DNA from: ASMP01 sp041484115 | GTDB taxonomy: Archaea > Nanobdellota > Nanobdellia > Pacearchaeales > GW2011-AR1 | Length of the DNA stretch: 9,439 bases | Reading direction: 5' to 3' | Assembly (NCBI GenBank): GCA_041484115.1 | Contig: JBGPHA010000018.1 | Coordinates: 1 to 9,439 of the forward strand | In this document: piece after piece, positions 1 to 5,023 of the stretch | How the letters are laid out: the number at the start of each line of letters is the position of its first letter | Numbering within the stretch: the stretch's first letter is position 1 | Notes under the pieces: generated by a model | Told to the model about the DNA's origin: nothing | Database searches by the model: none | Seen by the model: only the letters and a program-made list of their open reading frames with translations | Made by a program: the position numbers and the translations under genes

Positions 1-687
1 AATGGAAAATTTCTCAGGGCTAAAGATGAATCCAAAGATCAGTCTTATTTCTTATATAGATTAACGCAAAAAGATTTAGAACATAGTTTGTTTCCTATAG
101 GAGAATTAACAAAAAAACAGGTTCGTGAAATCGCCAAAGAGAATAATTTCTCTAATTTTGATAGGAAATCCACTGTAGGAATCTGTTTTATAGGGAAGGT
201 GAACCTAAAGAAATTTTTGCAGAAGAAAATAAAGCCTAATAATGGAAAAATTCTTGATCCAGAAGGGAATGTTATTGGTTTTCACGATGGGATTTATTAT
301 TACACCATAGGTCAAAGGATTGGTCCAAGATTTGGCATAGATATAAACAGAGGAAAAGAAAGTCAAAAGAGATGGTATGTGGCTTCTAAAAATCTGAAAA
401 AGAATGAAATTATCTCAGCACCTGAAAAACACAATTTGCTTTACAGAAAAAAAATAAGAATTAAAAATCCTCATTGGACAAATGATAAGCCCAAAGATAG
501 AATTAAGGTTTTAACGAGAATAAGACAGGTTGGTGAACTTCTTCCAAGTAAACTCTCTTATGATAAAAGTAAAAAACAATATAATTTAACTCTTAATAAA
601 TCTATAACAGGGGTTTCAGAAGGCCAGGCAGCTGTTCTCTATAGGGGATTGCAAGTTATTGGTGGTGGCGTTATAGGGTTTGATTAA
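1..687 (+). CDS. mnmA: tRNA-specific 2-thiouridylase MnmA, C-terminal part (5' end outside window)
   Basis: MnmA activates C2 of the wobble uridine (U34) of Lys, Glu and Gln tRNAs with ATP and inserts sulfur there, in the cytoplasm. Frame 1 is open from the first base, and the residues before the TTG at position 88 already match the family (KDQSYFLY corresponds to the usual KDQSYFL), so 88 is not the start and the gene is truncated by the window edge. About 228 residues are visible. The N-terminal ATP-pyrophosphatase half with its SGGVDS loop lies outside. Visible marks are LFPIGELTKKQVREIA, the catalytic cysteine in GICFIG (codon 184-186), the central-domain stretch YYYTIGQRIG, and the C-terminal beta-barrel ending GQAAVLYRGLQVIGGGVIG, so the 3' end is complete. 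The residues before the catalytic cysteine read KSTVGIC where the family usually has a D-S pair. MnmA is mainly bacterial and organellar, so in an archaeal context it suggests lateral acquisition (inference). Confidence 0.93.
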   Translation, partial: NGKFLRAKDESKDQSYFLYRLTQKDLEHSLFPIGELTKKQVREIAKENNFSNFDRKSTVGICFIGKVNLKKFLQKKIKPNNGKILDPEGNVIGFHDGIYYYTIGQRIGPRFGIDINRGKESQKRWYVASKNLKKNEIISAPEKHNLLYRKKIRIKNPHWTNDKPKDRIKVLTRIRQVGELLPSKLSYDKSKKQYNLTLNKSITGVSEGQAAVLYRGLQVIGGGVIGFD

Positions 688-697
688 TTTTAAAAAC
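688..697 (+). promoter_or_regulatory. TATA-like box for the nitroreductase gene (leaderless mRNA)
   Basis: TTTTAAAAAC starts immediately after the mnmA TAA stop and ends exactly 20 nt before the nitroreductase ATG. That is the spacing expected when an archaeal TATA box directs transcription from, or within a few bases of, the start codon. No Shine-Dalgarno sequence precedes the ATG. The same arrangement recurs at the gatE and aspS junctions. Confidence 0.5.
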
Positions 698-717
698 ATC
701 ATACACTTGATTACTTT

Positions 718-1275
718 ATGGATCTCGATAAAGCGATAAAATCAAGGACCAGTGTAAAAAAATTCAACTCAAAAAAACCAGACTGGCGCAATATTATTGA
801 GTGTATAGATGCAGCCAGATATGCTCCTATGGCTGGAGGAAATTACACTCTTAAGTTTATTCTTATAGATGATCCTGAAAAAATAAAACAAATTGCAGAA
901 GAATGTCAGCAGGATTTTATAGCACAAGTTCATTACATTGTTGTTGCCTGTTCAAATCCTGGAAGAATAACTAATGCTTATGGAAAACAAGGAGAAATTT
1001 ACTCTAGACAGCAGGCAGGAGCAGCGATACAGAATTTTCTCTTGAAAATAGAAGAATTTGGATTAGCAACATCTTGGGTAGGTCATTTTGTGGAATCTCA
1101 TGTAAAAAGACTATTAAAAATTCCTGAAGGAGTAAATGTAGAAGCAATTTTTCCAATAGGCTTTGAATATGAAAAAAAGAGGACAAGAAAAGCGGAAATA
1201 GATTTAGACAGGATTCTTTATTTCAATTCTTATGGCCAAACAAGAATGAAAATGCCAAAGAAAATGAATGTTTAA
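718..1275 (+). CDS. nitroreductase family protein (FMN-dependent oxidoreductase)
   Basis: A 185-residue protein of the nitroreductase superfamily, whose members bind FMN, usually as homodimers, and reduce nitro-aromatics, quinones, flavins or other acceptors with NAD(P)H. The substrate cannot be told from sequence. Family marks: the N-terminal SRTSVKKF (residues 9-16), which supplies FMN-phosphate contacts; AARYAPMAGGNY (32-43), matching the usual A-x-x-A-P-S/T-x-x-N region; and QQAGAAIQNFLLKIEEFGLATSWVG (98-122), matching the conserved helix and G-L-x-x-x-W-x-G segment. IFPIGFEYEKKRTRK (144-158) matches the usual 'xxxxGyPxxxxxxxxR' end. Its length is near the family minimum. It begins 30 nt after mnmA with its own TATA-like box, so it need not depend on mnmA transcription. 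Its stop codon is directly adjacent to the stop of the convergent membrane-protein gene. Confidence 0.88.
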   Translation: MDLDKAIKSRTSVKKFNSKKPDWRNIIECIDAARYAPMAGGNYTLKFILIDDPEKIKQIAEECQQDFIAQVHYIVVACSNPGRITNAYGKQGEIYSRQQAGAAIQNFLLKIEEFGLATSWVGHFVESHVKRLLKIPEGVNVEAIFPIGFEYEKKRTRKAEIDLDRILYFNSYGQTRMKMPKKMNV

Positions 1276-1590
1276 TTAATACTTCTGACCGCTTAATTCT
1301 AAATCTAGGTCAATTCCTTTTGTTATCTTAAGGACAAGATTCATTATTGGGGTAAGTATCAGTCCGCCTAAAAACCCTACAATTCCATACAAAAAAGGAA
1401 GTATTAGAATATAAATCAAGCTAAAACTGGTGCTTGATACAGGGCTCAGAGATCCTAAGGAAGAAACAAAGCCTGATAGCAGCTTAGCAACAATCCACAT
1501 TATAAAGCTAAATATGAATCCAAAGAAAAAACTGTAAAGTCCAATAAAAGCAGAAGTTTTCAGAACACCAAACCTCTTTATCTTTGCCAT
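1276..1590 (-). CDS. small multi-pass membrane protein of unknown function
   Basis: A 104-residue protein with a short basic N-terminus (MAKIKRFGVLKTS), then a hydrophobic stretch at about 13-40 and a second hydrophobic block at about 57-90 containing the glycine-rich segment LYGIVGFLGGLILTPIMN. A charged tail (KITKGIDLDLELSGQKY) follows. This predicts two, possibly three, transmembrane helices and no cleaved signal peptide. The pattern (K-R-x-G-V-L tail, two membrane spans, a G-F-x-G-G-L-I motif, and a G-I-x-L-x-L-E end) resembles small DUF3566-like membrane proteins common in prokaryotes; I recognise the pattern but cannot assign a function. The ATG at 1588-1590 has no Shine-Dalgarno sequence, and a TATA-like box lies 19 nt upstream, consistent with a leaderless mRNA. 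It follows the ftsZ2 terminator, so it is probably transcribed separately. Confidence 0.75.
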   Translation of the reverse strand: MAKIKRFGVLKTSAFIGLYSFFFGFIFSFIMWIVAKLLSGFVSSLGSLSPVSSTSFSLIYILILPFLYGIVGFLGGLILTPIMNLVLKITKGIDLDLELSGQKY

Positions 1591-1609
1591 ACTATGTCAA
1601 GCTAAGAAT

Positions 1610-1619
1610 AGTATAAAAA
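1610..1619 (-). promoter_or_regulatory. TATA-like box for the small membrane-protein gene
   Basis: On the minus strand TTTTTATACT ends 19 nt before the ATG at 1590, the spacing of an archaeal TATA box for a leaderless transcript. It sits just downstream of the T-tract of the ftsZ2 terminator, as expected where one unit ends and another begins. Confidence 0.5.
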
Positions 1620-1633
1620 CATTTACAAAATTA

Positions 1634-1667
1634 AAAAAATAAAGAAAAACCCTGGAAAAATCCAGGG
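1634..1667 (-). terminator. GC-hairpin plus U-tract terminator after ftsZ2
   Basis: Read on the minus strand, the perfect 7-bp stem CCCTGGA / TCCAGGG (arms at 1661-1667 and 1650-1656, 4-nt loop) is followed at once by TTTTTCTTTATTTTTTT. It starts 25 bp past the ftsZ2 stop codon. It looks like a bacterial intrinsic terminator. In archaea the U-tract alone can terminate, so the hairpin may add stability or efficiency. On the plus strand no T-run follows the stem, so it acts in the ftsZ2 direction only. Confidence 0.75.
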
Positions 1668-1691
1668 ATTAAAAATAAACTCTTTCCCTTC

Positions 1692-2765
1692 TTACCAGAC
1701 CTCTATTCCAAGGTCAGACATTTGTTTTGAAGGTGCTGAGTGCTCTTCAACTGGCTTTCCTAAAACGTATGGACTTCTAACACCAGTCATAATTGTAATG
1801 ACTCGGACTTTTCCTGTAAACTCTTTGCTGATCCTAGCACCGATAATTACGTTTGCATCAGCACTCAGGTTTTCAGAAACAGTTCTTCCGATAACATCGA
1901 ACTCTTCAAGCTTCAAATCAGGTCCGCAGGTTATGTGTATCAAAGCTCCGGTAGCGCCCTTATAATCCACATCAAGTAGAGGATGTGTAAGAGCTTGTCG
2001 GACAGCTTGACTAACACGTTCTGAAGAATCGTCTTCTCCGATACCAATGACTGCAACTCCACCACCTTTCATGATTGCAGATACATCTGCATAGTCAAGG
2101 TTGATGAGACTTGGCAATGTTATTGTCTCGACAATTCCTTTTATCATAGTGCTTACAAGCTCGTTTGCAACTGCAAAGGCATGTTCTATTGGAAGCTGGC
2201 CTGCAATATCCACAAGTCTGTTATTATCAAGAACAATACAAGTATCAGTGACTTCTCTAAGCTCCTGAAGGCCCCACTCTGCTTTTTCTATTCTTGCTTT
2301 TTCAGATTCGAAAGGCATTGTAACAACACCAATTACTACAGATCCTGATTCCTTAGCGAGCTGCGCAACTACTGGTGCTGCTCCTGTTCCTGTTCCTCCT
2401 CCCATTCCTGAAAGGACGAAAACCATATCAGCTCCTGAAACAGCTTTCTTAAGATCAACAACTGCTTCTTTTGCTGCTTCTCTTCCAACTTTTGGTTTTC
2501 CGCCTGCTCCTAGCCCACGAGTAAGCTCTTTACCAAGAAGAAGTTTTTCATCAGCCTTAGCAACACTTAAGTGCAAAGCATCTGTATTTGCCGCATAGAC
2601 AGTAGCGCCCTCTATTCCTTTATTGAAGAGCCAGGTTACCATATTAACTCCGCAACCACCAACCCCGAAGACTTTTATATTCGCCTTTCCGGCTTTAAGC
2701 TCATCAAAGTTGATGCTGTGGGTTTCTACGTTCTGGATTGCTTCTCTTGCAAAATCAAATACCAT
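1692..2765 (-). CDS. ftsZ: cell division protein FtsZ, archaeal FtsZ2 type
   Basis: FtsZ is the tubulin-like GTPase that polymerises at mid-cell and organises the division ring. The 357-residue product has the full GTPase fold: a nucleotide-binding glycine loop FGVGGCGVN (33-41), the tubulin signature GGGTGTG (122-128), and the T7 loop NLDYADV (222-228), whose two aspartates complete GTP hydrolysis in the next subunit. LDNNRL (179-184) and SLINLDYADV, followed by HPLLDVDYKGATGALIHITCGPDL (261-284), match haloarchaeal FtsZ2 rather than FtsZ1, which carries VPNDRL and LVNLDFADV. The C-terminal extension after the core is short, about 25 residues ending DLGIEVW, which may be the peptide bound by a membrane anchor such as SepF (inference). 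The ATG at 2763-2765 is supported by a strong Shine-Dalgarno sequence. The gene stands alone between a 251-bp upstream region and a terminator. Confidence 0.96.
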   Translation of the reverse strand: MVFDFAREAIQNVETHSINFDELKAGKANIKVFGVGGCGVNMVTWLFNKGIEGATVYAANTDALHLSVAKADEKLLLGKELTRGLGAGGKPKVGREAAKEAVVDLKKAVSGADMVFVLSGMGGGTGTGAAPVVAQLAKESGSVVIGVVTMPFESEKARIEKAEWGLQELREVTDTCIVLDNNRLVDIAGQLPIEHAFAVANELVSTMIKGIVETITLPSLINLDYADVSAIMKGGGVAVIGIGEDDSSERVSQAVRQALTHPLLDVDYKGATGALIHITCGPDLKLEEFDVIGRTVSENLSADANVIIGARISKEFTGKVRVITIMTGVRSPYVLGKPVEEHSAPSKQMSDLGIEVW

Positions 2766-2779
2766 CTTTTTTCTTTTTT

Positions 2780-2787
2780 ACCTCCTT
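2780..2787 (-). promoter_or_regulatory. strong Shine-Dalgarno sequence of ftsZ2
   Basis: On the minus strand AAGGAGGT lies 14 nt before the ftsZ2 ATG, a perfect match to the anti-Shine-Dalgarno end of 16S rRNA, though the spacer is longer than usual. No comparable site was found before the other starts examined, so ftsZ2 is probably the one gene here translated from a leadered mRNA. Confidence 0.7.
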
Positions 2788-2843
2788 ACATCTCTATATT
2801 TTTGTTAGAAGTCTTCAACTCCAAGTCTCTCGTTTTCACGAAA

Positions 2844-2853
2844 GATTTAAATA
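2844..2853 (-). promoter_or_regulatory. candidate TATA box of ftsZ2
   Basis: TATTTAAATC on the minus strand would place the transcription start near 2822 and give a leader of roughly 55-60 nt that includes the Shine-Dalgarno site. The core TTTAAA is palindromic, and the purine-rich CGAAAG preceding it on the plus strand would also suit a BRE pointing the other way, so the orientation is uncertain. A second A/T box at 2794-2803 is too close, because it would start transcription downstream of the Shine-Dalgarno site. Confidence 0.35.
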
Positions 2854-2897
2854 GCTGACGAACTTCCAACTATCACCAAAGAAATAAGTTCACACAC

Positions 2898-2933
2898 ATT
2901 AATTTATTCAATCCCCCGAAAGAATAAATTAAT
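2898..2933. repeat. perfect 12-bp inverted repeat upstream of ftsZ2
   Basis: ATTAATTTATTC (2898-2909) and GAATAAATTAAT (2922-2933) are exact reverse complements around a 12-nt centre containing CCCCC. It lies 45 bp upstream of the candidate ftsZ2 TATA box and 85 bp after the hydrolase stop. No T-run follows on either strand, so it is not a typical terminator. It could be an operator for a dimeric regulator or a stable RNA hairpin in the hydrolase 3' region. Confidence 0.6.
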
Positions 2934-2963
2934 ATAATGAAAGATTAAGATTTCTATTCTTTA

Positions 2964-2996
2964 AAAATATTATGCTTTTCTGAAATAATATTTTTT
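2964..2996 (-). terminator. probable terminator hairpin after the hydrolase gene
   Basis: A perfect 11-bp inverted repeat, AAAAATATTAT (2964-2974) and ATAATATTTTT (2986-2996), surrounds an 11-nt loop. On the minus strand it begins 21 nt past the hydrolase stop and ends in five T residues, with another T-rich run (TTATTTTTATTT) just before it. The stem is entirely A-T and so weak. U-rich RNA is itself the archaeal termination signal, so this is a reasonable 3' end of the aspS-to-hydrolase run. Confidence 0.45.
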
Positions 2997-3016
2997 TGAG
3001 TTAAATAAAAATAATT

Positions 3017-3682
3017 TCACTCTTTTTCAAGAATTTCTGCACGGATTTCGTTATCTTTGCACAATTCCACAAACTCTTTGGCATCTGCCTCTGTTCCAAT
3101 AAGCGATCCCCAATGCATTGGAATTGCTAAAGTAGGTTTTATTATGTTTGCAGCCTCTGCCGCCTCTTCTGCACTCATTGTGAATCTTCCTCCGACAGGC
3201 AAAAGGGCGACAAATTCTTTTCCCTGCTGTTTATATCCAGTAAGTTTCTGCATCTCAGGAATTAAATCTGTATCACCGGAATGATAAATTATTACATCAC
3301 CAATTTTTATCACATAACCAACCCAAGATTCTTCTTGGGGATGGAAATGTTTGTCTATATTATAAGAAGGAAGTGTTGATATCTTCATGTCTCCAAGTTC
3401 AATTTCCTGATTAGGCTCTACAATCTCTATCTTTAAAGGAATTTTGAATTTAGCTATAGTACTCTGGCAGTTTGCAGGAGCAATTATCCTTGTTCCTTCC
3501 TTTACTATCTTGTCAAGATCGGCAAAACTGCAATGGTCATAATGGCTGTGAGTTATAAGGACTACATCTGCTTTTTCCAAACCATCTCTTATGTTATAAG
3601 GGTCGATATAAACAACTCTAGAATTTTTTATAAAAAATCCAGCATGTCCAAGCCACTTTAATTCTATGCCATTTATTTTCAT
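3017..3682 (-). CDS. metal-dependent hydrolase, metallo-beta-lactamase fold (UPF0173/UlaG-like)
   Basis: A 221-residue single-domain metallo-beta-lactamase-fold protein. It opens with the short strand and loop KINGIELKWLGHAGFFI typical of the UPF0173/UlaG-like group. The metal-binding signature HSHYDH is at 45-50 (His45, His47, Asp49, His50). Further ligands are likely in YHSGDTD (133-139; His134 and Asp137) and PMHWG (188-192; His190). Together these form a two-metal site, so the protein is probably an active hydrolase; the substrate is unknown for most of this family. It is complete and of normal length. No signal peptide is present, so it is cytoplasmic. It begins 32 nt after asnS, with a TATA-like box in the gap and no Shine-Dalgarno sequence, so it may have its own leaderless mRNA. 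The neighbouring tRNA synthetases do not by themselves imply a role in translation. Confidence 0.9.
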   Translation of the reverse strand: MKINGIELKWLGHAGFFIKNSRVVYIDPYNIRDGLEKADVVLITHSHYDHCSFADLDKIVKEGTRIIAPANCQSTIAKFKIPLKIEIVEPNQEIELGDMKISTLPSYNIDKHFHPQEESWVGYVIKIGDVIIYHSGDTDLIPEMQKLTGYKQQGKEFVALLPVGGRFTMSAEEAAEAANIIKPTLAIPMHWGSLIGTEADAKEFVELCKDNEIRAEILEKE

Positions 3683-3703
3683 TAGAAAAAGAAAAAATCG
3701 AAG

Positions 3704-3713
3704 GTTTTTAAGG
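3704..3713 (-). promoter_or_regulatory. TATA-like box for the hydrolase gene
   Basis: CCTTAAAAAC on the minus strand begins one base after the asnS TAA and ends 21 nt before the hydrolase ATG, the leaderless-promoter spacing seen at other junctions here. The 21 nt between are T-rich (TTTTTTCTTTTT) and could also terminate asnS transcripts. Confidence 0.4.
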
Positions 3714-3714
3714 A

Positions 3715-5016
3715 TTATGGACTATATCTCATCATTGTTCTTGGGAAGGCAATTGCATCTTTTATTGTTTCCAATCCGCAAATCCAAGAAATCACGCGCT
3801 CAACACCCATTCCATAACCTCCATGAGGCACACTTCCGTATCTTCGTGTATCAAAATAAAATTCATATTTTCCTGGGTCCTCACCTTGAGCCTTTAGATT
3901 TTTCTTTAATTTGTCAATATCTTCCTCTCTCTGGCTTCCTCCGACAAGTTCCCCATAACCCTCTGGCGCTATCATATCAAAACCAAAGACAGCTTCTTTT
4001 CCTTTCGGCCTTCCAGGAACTTCTTTCATATAAAAGGCCTTTACTATTTTAGGATAATGCCTTACCATTATCGGAGTATCATAAAGCTCTGAAAGCTTGT
4101 CTTCTTCTATTGTTCTTAGATCTTTACCCCATTGAATGCTAATTTTCTTTTTTTCTTTTAAAAGTTTAAGGGCATCGTCATAAGTTATTCTAGGAAATTT
4201 TTTTCTGATGGTTGCCTCTAGTTTTTTCCAGTCTCTTCCAAGAATTTCAAGCTCCGGCTTTCTTTTCTGCAAAACAGCTTCAACGACACTTTTAATCATT
4301 TGCTCTGCATCATCCTGAAGATAATCAAAATCTTCCCATGCAGCTTCCATCTCAGCATGCCAGTATTCTGTAAGATGCCTCGATGTTTTGGATTTCTCAG
4401 CCCTGAAGCTTGGCTGTATTGTGAATATTTTTTCCAGAGCAAATATCCCTGCTTCTGCATGAAGTTGCCATGTCTGGCTTAGATACAATGGTTTTCCGAA
4501 ATAATCAACTTTGAAAAGAGTTGCTCCTCCTTCTGCCTGCATTCCCAATAATGTAGGGCTATGATATTCATAAAATCCTTTCTTATGCCAATGATCTCTC
4601 ATGGCATCAAGAACAGTATCACGAATTTTCATTATAGATGTCATTTTTCTGCTTCTAAGCCAAAGATGTCTTCTGTCTCCGAGAAGTTCTTCGTTGAGAC
4701 TTTTATTTATTGGGAAACTATCGCTCAAACCAATTATTTTTATCTCATCTGCCTGAATTTCAAAACCAGTAGGTGCTCTTTTTTCTTCATGTATTGTTCC
4801 GTGAATTTCTACAGACGCTTCTACTTGTAATTTGTCAATTTCTTCCCATTGATTCTTGAATTTCTCTCTCTTCAAAACACATTGAATTATGTCAGAAGAG
4901 TCTCGTAAAATGAGGAACTTAAGTTCATTGCTTCCTCTTTCCCTGTAAATCCAACCTCTCACAGCTACTTTTCCATTGCCTTGCTTTATTGCTTCTGATA
5001 CTGATATGAATTTCAT
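3715..5016 (-). CDS. asnS: asparaginyl-tRNA synthetase (class IIb, archaeal type)
   Basis: AsnRS charges tRNA-Asn with asparagine using ATP. The product is 433 residues and complete: an N-terminal OB-fold anticodon-binding domain (about 15-98), then a class II catalytic core. RRHLWLRSRK (115-124) is the AsnRS form of the hinge where AspRS reads TRLDNR. The substrate region is GGATLFKVDYFGKPLYLSQT (163-182). Motif 2 includes SFRAEKSKTSRHLTEYWHAE (203-222), and motif 3 is GYGMGVERVISW (400-411). The C-terminus is AFPRTMMRYSP, where AspRS ends FPRDRRRLTP. The OB domain rules out the archaeal AsnRS-like asparagine synthetase, which lacks it. The start codon is 7 nt after the aspS stop, with no box or Shine-Dalgarno sequence at a useful distance, so it is almost certainly cotranscribed with aspS. 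A dedicated AsnRS means Asn-tRNA need not be made by transamidation. Confidence 0.95.
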   Translation of the reverse strand: MKFISVSEAIKQGNGKVAVRGWIYRERGSNELKFLILRDSSDIIQCVLKREKFKNQWEEIDKLQVEASVEIHGTIHEEKRAPTGFEIQADEIKIIGLSDSFPINKSLNEELLGDRRHLWLRSRKMTSIMKIRDTVLDAMRDHWHKKGFYEYHSPTLLGMQAEGGATLFKVDYFGKPLYLSQTWQLHAEAGIFALEKIFTIQPSFRAEKSKTSRHLTEYWHAEMEAAWEDFDYLQDDAEQMIKSVVEAVLQKRKPELEILGRDWKKLEATIRKKFPRITYDDALKLLKEKKKISIQWGKDLRTIEEDKLSELYDTPIMVRHYPKIVKAFYMKEVPGRPKGKEAVFGFDMIAPEGYGELVGGSQREEDIDKLKKNLKAQGEDPGKYEFYFDTRRYGSVPHGGYGMGVERVISWICGLETIKDAIAFPRTMMRYSP

Positions 5017-5023
5017 TTTTATT

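Noticed and set aside
88..90. TTG at 88 as the start of a short 199-residue protein
   Set aside because: The frame is open to base 1 and the upstream residues match MnmA, so the gene is cut by the window edge.
2571..2858. Plus-strand open frame of 95 codons opposite the ftsZ2 start and leader
   Set aside because: It is antisense to a certain gene over most of its length, has no recognisable domain and shows the Ser/Phe/Cys-rich composition of an antisense shadow.
2860..2891. Inverted repeat GAACTT / AAGTTC upstream of ftsZ2
   Set aside because: Only 6 bp with a 20-nt spacer; expected by chance in this composition.
2766..3016. tRNA or other structured RNA gene in the longest gap
   Set aside because: The gap is strongly AT-rich, with no cloverleaf, GTTC-type T-loop or GC-rich folded core, which an RNA gene in an AT-rich genome should show.
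3715..5016. Archaeal AsnRS-like asparagine synthetase instead of AsnRS
   Set aside because: That enzyme lacks the N-terminal anticodon-binding domain, which is clearly present here.
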